The translations under genes and the position numbers were made by a program. Positions 33,787 through 42,524 of a stretch of DNA of 64,000 bases are shown here, in pieces; positions within the stretch are counted from its first letter, which is position 1; each line of letters starts with the position of its first letter. The notes under the pieces are model-generated. The model saw nothing but the letters and a program-made list of their open reading frames with translations, searched no databases and was not told the DNA's origin. The stretch is from Lichenicoccus sp964247695 (GTDB lineage Bacteria; Pseudomonadota; Alphaproteobacteria; Acetobacterales; Acetobacteraceae), in NCBI GenBank assembly GCA_964247695.1, contig CAXTVI010000011.1, forward strand, positions 1 to 64,000, read 5' to 3'.

Positions 33787-34515
33787 GTGTCGATCCTGTC
33801 CCACCCCTATTTCCATGACGAAGAGGCCGCTTTCGCCCATCTCGAGAGCATCATCTGGCCGAACGGTCCGGTGTGCCCGAAGTGCGGGTGCTCTGGCCGG
33901 ATCGGCAAAATCAAGGCGAACCCTGGGAAGCGGGTTCGGCTAGGCCTCCACAGCTGCAACGATTGCAGGAGCCAGTTCCGCGCGACGGTCGGCACGGTGT
34001 TCGAGCACGTCCGCATCCCGCTGCATAAGTGCCTCCAGGCTGCGCATCTTATGTGCGCGTCGAGGAATGGCATCTCCGGGCATCAAATCAGTCGCATTCT
34101 GGACGTTCAGTACAAGACGGCATGGTTCCTCTGCCACCGCATCCGGGAGGCTATGCGCGACGACACGTCGATCGACTTCCCTGACGATACGAACGAGGTG
34201 GTTGAAGCCGATGACGCCGGCATCGGCGGCAAGGCAAGGAACCGCGCCGTCCGCGCGGGAGAAGGCTGTCCTGTCGCTGCTCGAGCATGACGGCCGCGCA
34301 GCTTCATTCCGCATCCGGATTCCAACGGCCGAGGACGGCAAGCCGATCGTTGCTGGAAAGCCGGCAAAGCTTCCGCGCCAGTGCCCGATGAAAGCCCGAT
34401 CTGTGGAAAGATCGGCACCGAGTTCACCAGTGCCCGAACGGTCGATCACTCCGCGCAGGAACTTGCTCGTCTCAGCGAGTACATCGGCATCAGAGCGAGC
34501 GGATCCCGGGAAACC
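33787..34515 (+). pseudogene. Decayed IS1595-type transposase
   Basis: The GTG at 33787 opens a zinc-ribbon (CPKCG at about 36-40, CNDC at about 58-61) and the start of the DDE domain (GISGHQISRILDVQYKTAWF, VVEADDAGIGGKARNRAV). The frame is lost near 34245 and continues in another frame as REKAVLSLLEHDGRAASF; after a second shift near 34385 it goes on as DESPICGKIGTEFTSARTVD and HSAQELARLSEYI. The 3' catalytic part is missing. I found no terminal inverted repeats by eye. Two frameshifts and a truncation make it inactive. Confidence 0.85.
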
Positions 34516-34521
34516 AAGACC

Positions 34522-34737
34522 ATGATGAAGCCCAAGCACGCTCCCGGGCCCGGCAGCCTGATCGTCAAAGACGCGAGGGACGCGCCACCGAGGCGCCCGA
34601 AGATGACGGGCGCCGAGCAAGGCGCCGAGTTCGAGCGCGTGGCACGCGAACTCGGCGCTGAAGGCGATCAGGAGACATTCAACGAGATGCTAAGGAAGCT
34701 CGCGAGGCCAAAGCTTGCCGAGGGCTCCGGCAAGTAA
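34522..34737 (+). CDS. Small basic protein of 71 residues next to the IS remnant
   Basis: ATG at 34522 (second ATG directly after). The product begins MMKPKHAPGPGSLIVKDARD and has PRRPKMTGAEQGAEFERVAR plus EGDQETFNEMLRKLARPK. Small proteins with a Pro/Lys head and an EF..VARELGA..F...L.K helix are common unnamed proteins in proteobacteria. It is in the same frame as the last transposase fragment, but that looks accidental. It may be a passenger of the element or an ordinary chromosomal gene. Confidence 0.6.
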   Translation: MMKPKHAPGPGSLIVKDARDAPPRRPKMTGAEQGAEFERVARELGAEGDQETFNEMLRKLARPKLAEGSGK

Positions 34738-34756
34738 CGCCACAGCAATCGACGCA

Positions 34757-35227
34757 TTACTTGACCTTGTCGGCGATGCCCTTGAAGCCCGCCTCATAGA
34801 TGCCGGCGATGACCTCCTTGGCCTTGGCATCCGGCGCGCCCTTGGCCTTGAACGTACCCATCCAGGTCACCTTCGAGCCCGAGCCGTTCTTCTCGACCTT
34901 GATCGTCGATCTGTAATGGGAGACCGGCAGCGGGCTTTCGAGGATCTTGTAGGAATAACGCATGCCAGCGTCGCTGAAGGCGGTCTGCTCCTCCTTGATC
35001 GTGCCGCCGCCCTTCAGCGACAACGTGCGCACATCCTTGCCGTCCATGCTCGACGGGTCGCACTTCGCGATGGCGGGATGCCAATCGCCGATGCTGCAGA
35101 ACTCGGCGATCGTCTTCCAGACCGTTTCCGGGGGCGCCGCGATATCGGCCGACTTCGAGACTTCCAGCGCGAGAGCCGGTGTCGCGATCGCGGTGGCGAG
35201 AGCCGCCGTCAGTACGATCTTATGCAT
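34757..35227 (-). CDS. Exported SRPBCC (START-like) protein
   Basis: 156 residues from the ATG at 35227, which has GGGAGGA about 4 bases upstream; a longer in-frame start lacks one. A cleavable signal peptide (MHKIVLTAALATAIATPALA) is followed by the SRPBCC fold: IAAPPETVWKTIAEFCSIGD, then WHPAIAKCDPSS, and the C-terminal KAKEVIAGIYEAGFKGIADK. The polyketide-cyclase-like pocket binds hydrophobic ligands in this superfamily. Ligand and pathway are unknown. It stands alone downstream of the IS remnant. Confidence 0.88.
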   Translation of the reverse strand: MHKIVLTAALATAIATPALALEVSKSADIAAPPETVWKTIAEFCSIGDWHPAIAKCDPSSMDGKDVRTLSLKGGGTIKEEQTAFSDAGMRYSYKILESPLPVSHYRSTIKVEKNGSGSKVTWMGTFKAKGAPDAKAKEVIAGIYEAGFKGIADKVK

Positions 35228-35471
35228 GTTGTCCTCCCATGAACCGTTGGCCGCCAATTAGATGGCGCGCGAGCGGCTTTTATCCGGGGCTGCGCTTCTT
35301 TGCAAGCTACATACATGCCCAAACAGGTCTTAGGCTGGCAAAAGCACTTGAGTTGATGACGCTGAGGAGTTCAGATCTCGCGGCAGCTACGGCAAGATCC
35401 GGGCAAGCCAGCTGACGCCTTGTGTCATGGCCGGAAGCGCTCGGCGCAAACCGATCCAGAGACTTCGTCCG

Positions 35472-35825
35472 CTAGCGCAGCGCCTCCATGCGCAGCGGCA
35501 GCTTCTCGCCGAGCCACGCCGCGTGTGCGGTATGGTCCGCCGGGTCGTCGCCGGTCTCCGGGTGCAGCAGGATATCCAGCCCGTCCCGGTTGAGCAGCAG
35601 CCAGGGCACCAGGCTGCCGAACAAGGCGACGGGAAACGCGATCTGGAACATCGCCTTGGCATGCGGCCCGACCGGCACCGCATGCCAGCGTCCGAGCACG
35701 GCATCCGGATAGGCCTCGGCGACGCGCTCGCGCAGCCGGGCCGCGGCGGCCTCGGTCACGCCGGGATCGTAATAGATGTGGGCGTGGTAGTCCCTGATCG
35801 CGACGGTCGAGGCCGGCGCGCTCAT
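35472..35825 (-). CDS. DOPA 4,5-dioxygenase-family protein
   Basis: 117 residues, the usual size of bacterial members. Family marks are IRDYHAHIYYDPG near residues 10-22 (the histidines are metal-ligand candidates), GRWHAVPVGPHAKAMFQIAF (with the conserved histidines) and DDPADHTAHAAWLGEKLPL. Members cleave catechol rings (DOPA to betalamic-type products), but most bacterial copies are uncharacterised. Its ATG overlaps the purB stop by 4 bases (35822-35825), so it is translated with purB. Confidence 0.88.
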   Translation of the reverse strand: MSAPASTVAIRDYHAHIYYDPGVTEAAAARLRERVAEAYPDAVLGRWHAVPVGPHAKAMFQIAFPVALFGSLVPWLLLNRDGLDILLHPETGDDPADHTAHAAWLGEKLPLRMEALR

Positions 35826-37231
35826 GCCAGATTGTCAACAAGCGCGGAGGCGCGTCCGACATAGTCGGCGGGTGTCACCGCCGACAGCCGCTGCTTCTCG
35901 GGTTCGCTCAGATCCGACGTGGCGATGAACGCCAGGTAGCTCTCGCGGGTGAGCGTGGTGCCGCGGGTGAGCTGCTTCATCTGGTCGTACGGGTCGTCGC
36001 CACAGGCCTTGCGCATCACGGTCTGCACCCCCTCGCCGAGGATCTCCCAGGCGCCGTCGAGCACCTTCGCAATCATTGCCGCATCCAGCTCGAGCTTGCC
36101 CAGGCCACGCAGCAGGGCGGTGAGCGCCACGCAGCCATAGCCGATCGCGGACCCGATGGTGCGCAGCGTCGCGCTGTCGCTGAGGTCGCGTTGCAGCCGC
36201 GACACCGGCAGCTTGCCCGAGAGATGCTGCAGCGTCGCGTTCGCCAGCCCGAAATTGGCTTCCGCGTTCTCGAAGTCGATCGGGTTCACCTTGTGCGGCA
36301 TCGTCGACGAGCCGACCTCGCCGGCGACCAGCCTCTGCCGGAAATAGCCGATGCTGATATAGAGCCACGCATCGACGCACAGGTCGGTGCAGATCGTGTG
36401 CACGCGCTGCATGGCGTGGAACGCCTCGGCCATGAAGTCGTGCGGCTCGATCTGCGTGGTCAGCGGGTTGTGCACCAGCCCGAAGCTTTCGACGAACCTG
36501 CGCGAGAGCGCCTCCCAGTCGAGGCCCGGGTAGGCCAGAACGTGCGCGCTGAAGGTGCCGGTTGCGCCGTTGATCTTGGCCAGGAACTCGAGCTGCTCCA
36601 CCGCCCGGAGCTGGCGCTGCAGCCGGTAGGCGAAGACCGCGATCTCCTTGCCCAGCGTGGAAGGCGTCGCCGCCTGCCCGTGCGTGCGGGTCAGCATCGC
36701 GACGTCGCGCCACTGCAGCGCCATGCCGGCCAGCCGCTCGTGCACGGCCCGCACCTGCGGCTGCCAGACCTCGCGCACCGCATCGCGCAGCATCAGCGCA
36801 TAGGCGATGTTGTTGATGTCCTCGGAGGTACAGGCAAAATGCACGAACTCGCGGTACGGCTGCAGCGGCGTGCCCTCGAGCCGTTCCTTGACGAAATACT
36901 CGACGGCTTTCATGTCGTGGTTGGTGCGCCGCTCGATGGCCTTGATGCGCGCGAACGCCGTCTCGTCGAAGCCGGTATACAGCGCGCGCAGCCTGGACGC
37001 GGTGGCCGCATCCGTCGGCGGCAGTTCCGGGATGGTATCGATGCCGGACAGGAACAGGAACCACTCGACCTCGACGCGCACGCGGTTGCGCATCAGCGCG
37101 AACTCGGAGATCCGCTCGGCGAGCGGCCGGGTGGCGGCGTGGTAGCGGCCGTCGAGCGAGGTCAGCGCCGTCGCGGCAAAGCCCGCCCGCGGATCCGCGG
37201 CCTGGATATCCGGCGACGTCAGTTCGGCCAC
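35822..37231 (-). CDS. purB: Adenylosuccinate lyase
   Basis: Catalyses two steps of purine synthesis (SAICAR to AICAR, adenylosuccinate to AMP) with release of fumarate. About 469 residues, close to Escherichia coli PurB: TALTSLDGRYHAATRPLAER, FVHFACTSEDINNIAYALML, TRTHGQAATPSTLGKEI, the lyase signature GSSTMPHKVNP and TQIEPHDFMAEAFH. The GTG at 37231 has GGGAG 8 bases upstream; a GTG at 37240 would add three residues. It is followed by the DOPA-dioxygenase-like gene with a 4-base overlap. Confidence 0.95.
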   Translation of the reverse strand: MAELTSPDIQAADPRAGFAATALTSLDGRYHAATRPLAERISEFALMRNRVRVEVEWFLFLSGIDTIPELPPTDAATASRLRALYTGFDETAFARIKAIERRTNHDMKAVEYFVKERLEGTPLQPYREFVHFACTSEDINNIAYALMLRDAVREVWQPQVRAVHERLAGMALQWRDVAMLTRTHGQAATPSTLGKEIAVFAYRLQRQLRAVEQLEFLAKINGATGTFSAHVLAYPGLDWEALSRRFVESFGLVHNPLTTQIEPHDFMAEAFHAMQRVHTICTDLCVDAWLYISIGYFRQRLVAGEVGSSTMPHKVNPIDFENAEANFGLANATLQHLSGKLPVSRLQRDLSDSATLRTIGSAIGYGCVALTALLRGLGKLELDAAMIAKVLDGAWEILGEGVQTVMRKACGDDPYDQMKQLTRGTTLTRESYLAFIATSDLSEPEKQRLSAVTPADYVGRASALVDNLA

Positions 37232-37363
37232 TTCTTGCACTCCCGGCTCGCCCCGCTGCAGCCGGGGCAGCAGTAGCGCATCGAGGCCGCCTCACCAAGC
37301 TCCGCGCCCTTGTCAGCGCCCTTGGATGGAGGCATGGGATTCCAACAGGTTGAACGGAATACG

Positions 37364-38080
37364 ATGGCTCCCCCGCCTCCGGATCAGCAGGCCGTCGCGG
37401 TGGCGGGCGTCATCGCCGTCCTCGTCGGTGTACTGGTGCGCCTGGTACGCTGGACCCGTCCGCTGCGGCGCCGGCGGCGCGCCCTGCGCCTGATACGCAA
37501 CGAAATCGGCAGGCATCGGGTCAGGCTCAGCCTGCGCCGTCGGCAGATCGACGCCGCGCGGTGGCCCCGTGAACGGCTGCGGTTCTGCGCCCTCCATGTC
37601 AGGCCGGTGCTGGACGGCGCCGGCCTCGGGCCGATGTTCGACGGGCTCCGCGCGCTGATCGAGCGCGAGGTCGAGCGGGCGAGCGCCGGCGCCATCTTCC
37701 AGGGGCGCCAGCAGGATGACGCGCGGCATCCCGCCAACGGCGGCGAGCGCTCCCGCGCCACGGCGGGCGGCGAATACGAGCGGCAATGCGCGATGCTGCT
37801 GCGCCGCGCAGGCTGGGAAGCGCACCTGACCGCGGGCAGCGGCGACCAGGGTTCGGACATCCTGGCGAGGCGCCGGCATCGCGTGCTTGTCGTGCAGTGC
37901 AAGCGCCATGGCCGGCCGGTCGGCAACAAGGCGGTGCAGGAAGTCTATGCCGCGCAGCGTCATCACGCTGCGGACCTTGCGGCGGTGGTTTCGAACGCCG
38001 GCTACACGCGGGCCGCGCACGCCCTGGCCAAGACCACCGGCGTGCGCCTGCTGCATCACCGCGAGCTCGGCGCGCTGTGA
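37364..38080 (+). CDS. Membrane-anchored Mrr-type restriction endonuclease-like protein
   Basis: About 238 residues. A hydrophobic helix near the N-terminus (AVAVAGVIAVLVGVLVRLV) is followed by a basic helical region and a C-terminal PD-(D/E)xK Mrr-like domain (about 140-235): EYERQCAMLLRRAGWEA, GSGDQGSDILARRRHRVLVV, then QCKRHGRPVGNKAVQEVYAA. The catalytic Asp in QGSD and the QCK motif are intact. The start is uncertain: ATG 37364 is used, while ATG 37334 and TTG 37310 are in frame. No methylase gene accompanies it, so a solitary type IV-like or repair nuclease is possible. Confidence 0.8.
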   Translation: MAPPPPDQQAVAVAGVIAVLVGVLVRLVRWTRPLRRRRRALRLIRNEIGRHRVRLSLRRRQIDAARWPRERLRFCALHVRPVLDGAGLGPMFDGLRALIEREVERASAGAIFQGRQQDDARHPANGGERSRATAGGEYERQCAMLLRRAGWEAHLTAGSGDQGSDILARRRHRVLVVQCKRHGRPVGNKAVQEVYAAQRHHAADLAAVVSNAGYTRAAHALAKTTGVRLLHHRELGAL

Positions 38081-38206
38081 GCGACCGCGCCCGATCAGGC
38101 TCGCGTTCAGCTCATCTTCATGCTTGCCTTGACGCTTGCTTTGAGAACAAAAGAAGAACATGATAGATGCCAGCGGAGCCGCCAGCAGACGCGGGAGGAT
38201 CAGGCC

Positions 38207-38476
38207 ATGGACGACAATGTCATTGCATTTCCGGCGCCGGTGGTGCCGCTGCGGGTCGAGCCGGCGCCGAGCGCAAGCCGGACGCAAGCGGAGACCTCGC
38301 TGCTTGCCGTCGAGCATGACGGGCGGATCTATTCGCTGGCGACGTTGCTGGCACGCCTGCCCGACTCGCTGCTCGACGAGCTCGACGAGCTCGTGCCGCA
38401 GTCGGCGCAGCAGGCCTGGGACCTGGTGGTGCGGCGCTGGCCGCGCATCGCGCAGGCCGCGGTCGATCGGCAATAG
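38207..38476 (+). CDS. Small acidic protein of unknown function, 89 residues
   Basis: ATG at 38207 with GGGAGG 8 bases upstream. The product starts MDDNVIAFPAPVVPLRVEPA and ends in a helical part, YSLATLLARLPDSLLDELDE then LVPQSAQQAWDLVVRRWP. No signal or membrane segment. I recognise no family. It lies between the Mrr-like gene and a membrane-protein gene on the same strand, 59 bases before the latter, so they could be cotranscribed. Confidence 0.65.
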   Translation: MDDNVIAFPAPVVPLRVEPAPSASRTQAETSLLAVEHDGRIYSLATLLARLPDSLLDELDELVPQSAQQAWDLVVRRWPRIAQAAVDRQ

Positions 38477-38535
38477 CCGCTCCCGGTCGCACCGGGGACA
38501 GGGCATGATCGTCGCGGTCAGCGAGGGCGCAGCGC

Positions 38536-39453
38536 ATGTTCGGCAGTACCATCCTCGACGTCCTGCTTGCCGTGGTGTTCACGTTCCTCGGCGTCAGCCT
38601 GGCGGCCAGCGCGATCACCGAGGCCATCGCCGCTCTGCTGGGCCTGCGCCAGACCACGCTGCTGTGCGGCATCACCCGCCTGCTGAACGACCCGGGCTTC
38701 GACGGCATGGCGCGTGCCCTGTACGACCACGCGCTGGTGGACCCGCTGGCCTGCGTGCGTCCGGCGCGCGGCGCCGTCACCGCCAATCGCCCATCCTTCA
38801 TCCATCCCCGCGCCTTCGCACTGGCGCTCACGGACGTGCTGCGGGCCGCGCACTCGGAGCATGACCTGGGCGGCAGCATCGCGGCGCTGCCCGACGACAG
38901 GCTGCGCGGCGTGCTGCAGACCCTGCTGCGGCAGGCCGAGGGCGATGCCGGGCTGTTCCAGGTCGGTGTCGCGGCCTGGTTCGACGGCTCGATGCTGCGG
39001 CTCAGCGGCTGGTACCGGCGCCGTGCCCAGCTGATCGCCTTCCTCGCCGCCTTCGCCATAGCGGCGATCCTGAATGCCGACGTGCTGCACGTCACCGCCG
39101 AGGTGTGGCAGCGGCCGGCCCTGGTCAACCTGCTCGGGGCGGGCCTGGGCGGCGACGCCGTGACGCTGCAGAACGCCCTCGCCCGGCTGGAGCGCAGCAG
39201 CCTGATCGGCTGGAGCGGCTGGACCACCGATCCGCGCAACGGCTGGCCGGGCGTGCTGACGATGCTGTCGGGCTGGGGCGTCGCCGCGGCGGCGGCGCTC
39301 GTCGGCGCACCGTTCTGGTTCGATACGCTGCAGCGCCTGGCCTGGGTCCGCGGCGCCTATCCGGCCCCGGCCCGGCTCGACACGCCGACCGACACCAGGA
39401 TCGGCACGCCGCACGATGCGCGCCTGGTCACCGGCGCCGCGCCGCCCGGTTGA
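38536..39453 (+). CDS. Membrane protein of unknown function, 305 residues
   Basis: The N-terminal membrane helix (MFGSTILDVLLAVVFTFLGV) leads into SLAASAITEAIAALLGLRQT. A long soluble region (about 40-160) has RLLNDPGFDGMARALYDHAL. A second helix (about 165-185), another soluble segment and a third helix near 250-275 (GVAAAAALVGAPFWFDTLQR) follow. The C-terminus is Pro/Thr-rich. Architecture is that of a three- or four-span inner-membrane protein. I do not recognise a named family and infer no function. Confidence 0.75.
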   Translation: MFGSTILDVLLAVVFTFLGVSLAASAITEAIAALLGLRQTTLLCGITRLLNDPGFDGMARALYDHALVDPLACVRPARGAVTANRPSFIHPRAFALALTDVLRAAHSEHDLGGSIAALPDDRLRGVLQTLLRQAEGDAGLFQVGVAAWFDGSMLRLSGWYRRRAQLIAFLAAFAIAAILNADVLHVTAEVWQRPALVNLLGAGLGGDAVTLQNALARLERSSLIGWSGWTTDPRNGWPGVLTMLSGWGVAAAAALVGAPFWFDTLQRLAWVRGAYPAPARLDTPTDTRIGTPHDARLVTGAAPPG

Positions 39454-39510
39454 TCGGACAGCCGGGCGGGATCAAGCTCCTGCCTGGAAGATGGACCAGG
39501 GAGGACCCGC

Positions 39511-40386
39511 ATGGCGGCACGCTTCGGAATGGACGGGCTGCGCGTGCCGGCGAGCCCCGCGCTGGCCCGGCGGGGCTTCGTGATGACGTCGCTGATGACC
39601 GGGCTCACGCTCGCGGCGAAGCGCGCCGAAGCAGAGCCGATCCATACCGATGCGGCCGGGCTCGTGGCGGGCCAGGTGCAGGTGCCGGTCGCAGACGGCA
39701 GCCTGCCGGCCTATGCCGCCCGCCCCGCAGGCGCCGGGCCGTTTCCCACCGTCCTGGTGATCGAGGAGATCTTCGGGGTGCATGAGTACATCAAGGATAT
39801 CTGCCGGCGCCTGGCGAAGGCGGGGTACCTGGCGGTGGCGCCCGAGCTGTATGCGCGCCTGGGCGACCTGTCGAAGATGACCGACCCGCATTTGATCGTC
39901 CGCGACGTCATCAGCCGCGCGCCGGATGCGACCGTCCTGGGCGACCTCGACGCCACCGCCGCCTGGGCCTCGGCCAAAGGTGACGGTGACCGGGAGCGAC
40001 TCGCGGTCACCGGATTCTGCCGCGGCGGCCGCGACACCTGGCTCTATGCGGCGCACAACCCGCGGCTCAGGGCGGCGATTGCGTGGTACGGCCCGCTCGG
40101 AGGCGAGACCAGCGCGATCCAGCCGCACGATGCCGGAGAGATGGCGGGCAGGCTGGAATGCCCGCTGCTCGGGCTGTATGGCGGTGCCGACCCCAGCACC
40201 ACGCCCGAACAGATCCGCGCCGCCGAAGCGGCCGCAAAGGCCGCCGGACGGACGGTCGAGATCGTCGTCTATCCGGATGCGCCGCATGGCTTCCACGCCG
40301 ACTACCGCCCGAGCTACCGGCCCGGGCCCGCCGAGGATGGCTGGCACCGGATGCTGGCCTGGCTGCAGCGTTACGGCGTCGGCTGA
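39511..40386 (+). CDS. Exported dienelactone-hydrolase-family protein
   Basis: An alpha/beta hydrolase of 291 residues. The head LARRGFVMTSLMTGLTLAAK looks like a twin-arginine signal. The fold carries VLVIEEIFGVHEYIKDICRR, the nucleophile Cys in GFCRGGRDTWL (Cys is typical of dienelactone hydrolases), the acid region LGLYGGADPSTTPEQIR and the His in PDAPHGFHADYRPSYR. A GGGAGGA lies 7 bases before the ATG. It would hydrolyse lactones or esters in the periplasm. No aromatic-degradation genes adjoin it. It converges on the DUF2501 gene 10 bases away. Confidence 0.9.
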   Translation: MAARFGMDGLRVPASPALARRGFVMTSLMTGLTLAAKRAEAEPIHTDAAGLVAGQVQVPVADGSLPAYAARPAGAGPFPTVLVIEEIFGVHEYIKDICRRLAKAGYLAVAPELYARLGDLSKMTDPHLIVRDVISRAPDATVLGDLDATAAWASAKGDGDRERLAVTGFCRGGRDTWLYAAHNPRLRAAIAWYGPLGGETSAIQPHDAGEMAGRLECPLLGLYGGADPSTTPEQIRAAEAAAKAAGRTVEIVVYPDAPHGFHADYRPSYRPGPAEDGWHRMLAWLQRYGVG

Positions 40387-40396
40387 GCCGGCGGGA

Positions 40397-40855
40397 TCAG
40401 ATCATCGACTTGGCGTGCTGCAGCACCATGCCGCAGACCTTGTCGGTGACGCGGCCCTTGATGCCGCCGCCGCCGAGCCCGTAGCTCTGCCCCGATCCGG
40501 TCTCGAGCTGGCCGCGATTACCGGCGGCGAACTGGCTGTCCCTGGTCTCGCCACCGAGCTTGCCCATCAGCCCGCTCTTGACCGAACTGGCCTCGCCGCC
40601 GCCCAGGTACTTGTTGCGGATGCAGTATTGCAGCACGCCGCCGATGTTGCTGCTGCTTGCGGAATTCACCGAGGGCGTCGACAAGCCACCCAATCCGCCG
40701 CCCAGTCCGCCGGACGACATGCCGGACGTGTGGCCGCCGTAGTTGCCCGCGGCACCCTTCAGGCTGTCCAGAAGCTGGGCGCGCGCCGGGCCGGCATTGA
40801 CGGCAACGCCTCCGGCAGCGAGCAGCGCGAGAGCCGCCAGTGTCTTGATCTTCAT
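40397..40855 (-). CDS. DUF2501-family exported protein
   Basis: 152 residues from the ATG at 40855 (start MKIKTLAALALLAAGGVAVN, signal peptide). The mature part is Gly/Ser-rich (GMSSGGLGGGLGGLSTPS) and then has the conserved C-terminal segment NIGGVLQYCIRNKYLGGGEA with KGRVTDKVCGMVLQHAKSM, including two cysteines. This matches DUF2501 (YjjA-like) proteins. Their function is unknown. An in-frame extension upstream lacks a signal peptide and is not used. Confidence 0.85.
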   Translation of the reverse strand: MKIKTLAALALLAAGGVAVNAGPARAQLLDSLKGAAGNYGGHTSGMSSGGLGGGLGGLSTPSVNSASSSNIGGVLQYCIRNKYLGGGEASSVKSGLMGKLGGETRDSQFAAGNRGQLETGSGQSYGLGGGGIKGRVTDKVCGMVLQHAKSMI

Positions 40856-40993
40856 CGAGCCCGCCTCTGTGCAGACGGCCCCCGGCGAGCTACGGCCGAT
40901 TGCCGCACGCGGATCGCGGACCCGTTCGTGCACGCAATTGGCGCAGCATCGGCCGGTCGGCTCAAGCCCTCAATTGATCTGGTGAGCCCGCGG

Positions 40994-41224
40994 TCAGCGC
41001 AGGTCCTCGCGCTCGGCGATCGAGCGGATGTCGGAGCGGCTGATGCCGAGATCGGCCAGTTGACGATCGCTGTAGGTTTCCAGTTCCATGCGGATACGGT
41101 TCTGCTCGGCCATCTGCTGGCGATAGGAGCGGGCGCGCTCCAGCAGCGAGACGACCAGCCCGCCGTTGCGGCCGCCGCTGCGGCTGACGGTGACATCCAG
41201 GCTGGTGACAGAGACGTTGGCCAT
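40994..41224 (-). CDS. DUF1127-domain small protein
   Basis: 76 residues from the ATG at 41224, with GGGAGC about 10 bases upstream. The C-terminal 40 residues carry the DUF1127 pattern: MELETYSDRQLADLGISRSD, then IRSIAEREDLR. Short Arg-rich DUF1127 proteins in alphaproteobacteria influence RNA turnover and phosphate or carbon physiology, but this one is uncharacterised. It is a single gene. Confidence 0.88.
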   Translation of the reverse strand: MANVSVTSLDVTVSRSGGRNGGLVVSLLERARSYRQQMAEQNRIRMELETYSDRQLADLGISRSDIRSIAEREDLR

Positions 41225-41372
41225 CGGTGCAAGCTCCCGTTGGAGTAATTGTGCACTGCGATATAGCGCTACGTCCGACGATCTCCAGATTTTTTGTGCA
41301 TCGCACAAGATCGTTCTCCCGTGTGGTTGCATCCATGCAACAGGAGGCGCCACTGGCTGGGGGCACCGCTCG

Positions 41373-42476
41373 TCAGGCCACCCGCATTCCCAGCACCCGG
41401 ACCTCCTGCACCCGCAGCGCGGCGTCCATGACAACGATGTCCGCGCGCAGGCCCGCCTGCAGCACGCCACGGTCGTGCAGGCCGAGGTAGCGCGCGGCAT
41501 TTCCGCTCACCAGCCGGGCCGCGTGCGCAAGTCCGGTCGATGCGGCGCAGGCATTGCGCAGGGCGGCGTCCATCGTCAGCACGCTGCCGGCGAGCGCGCC
41601 GTCGGCCAGCCGGGCGATACCGTCGCGTATGATGACCGCCTGGCCGCCGAGCTCGCTCGGGCCGTCACCCTGGCCGGCGCCGCGCATCGCGTCGGTGATC
41701 AGCAGCAGCCGGTCGCCGAGGATGTCGCGGGCGATGCCGAAGCTCGCCGGATGCACGTGATGGGTGTCCAGGATCAGCTCCGCACAGGCCTGTCCGTCAT
41801 GCAGCACGGCGCCGATCAGGCCGGGCGCGCGGCCCTCGAGACCGCCCATCGCATTGAACAGATGTGTGGCGCCGGCGGTGCCGCCGGCTGCGCGCACCGA
41901 TGCGAAGGCCTGCAGACCCTGCTCGAAGCCGCAGCGCGTATGGCCGGCACTCACGCGCACGCCGGCCCGCGCGAACAGACGCATTGCGTCGGCCGCACCG
42001 TCCAGTTCGGGCGCCATGGTCACCACCCGGACCACGCCCGACGCCAGCGCCTCGCGCACCAGCGCCGGCTGCGGCTCGATGGCGAAGGGCGGTTGCGCGC
42101 CGAGCCGGTGCGGGCTGATGAACGGGCCTTCCAGATGCGCGCCCGGCAGGTCGGGACCGCCATACAGGCCGCTGCCCCGCATCTCGGCCACGGCACGCAG
42201 CGCATCCATGACGTCGCGCCAGGGTGCGGTCATCGTCGTGGGCAACAACGTGGTGGTGCCGTGCCGGAGGTGGAACCGGGCGGCGGTCGCGATCCCCGCC
42301 ACCCCATCCATGGTGTCGCCGCCGTCACCACCATGGACATGCGTGTCGATGAAACCCGGCAGGATGATGCTCTCGCCGGCAGCGGCGCCCGGCTCGATGC
42401 CGAAGATCAGCTCGCCGAAGCTGATGGTGCCCTCGATGACCCGGTCCGCGAGCACGATCCGTCCGCTCAGCTGCAT
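41373..42476 (-). CDS. nagA: N-acetylglucosamine-6-phosphate deacetylase
   Basis: Removes acetate from GlcNAc-6-phosphate in amino-sugar recycling. 367 residues from the ATG at 42476. The amidohydrolase metal and catalytic residues are visible: His46 and His48 in IDTHVHGGDGG, Glu116 in GAHLEGPFI, His179 in SAGHT, His205 in ATHLFNAMGG and catalytic Asp262 in ITDAMRGAG. An AGGAG lies about 15 bases upstream. It is 48 bases downstream of nagB and cotranscribed with it; no PTS or NagC-type regulator is seen. Confidence 0.95.
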   Translation of the reverse strand: MQLSGRIVLADRVIEGTISFGELIFGIEPGAAAGESIILPGFIDTHVHGGDGGDTMDGVAGIATAARFHLRHGTTTLLPTTMTAPWRDVMDALRAVAEMRGSGLYGGPDLPGAHLEGPFISPHRLGAQPPFAIEPQPALVREALASGVVRVVTMAPELDGAADAMRLFARAGVRVSAGHTRCGFEQGLQAFASVRAAGGTAGATHLFNAMGGLEGRAPGLIGAVLHDGQACAELILDTHHVHPASFGIARDILGDRLLLITDAMRGAGQGDGPSELGGQAVIIRDGIARLADGALAGSVLTMDAALRNACAASTGLAHAARLVSGNAARYLGLHDRGVLQAGLRADIVVMDAALRVQEVRVLGMRVA

Positions 42477-42524
42477 CGTTCTCGCATCTCCTGGGCTGCA
42501 AGGCTGCACGTCCCGGGCCGGATG

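Noticed and set aside
34381..34737. A single 118-codon gene
   Set aside because: Its first half is transposase sequence (DESPICGKIGTEFTSARTVD) and its second half a separate small protein; the shared frame looks accidental, so I split it.
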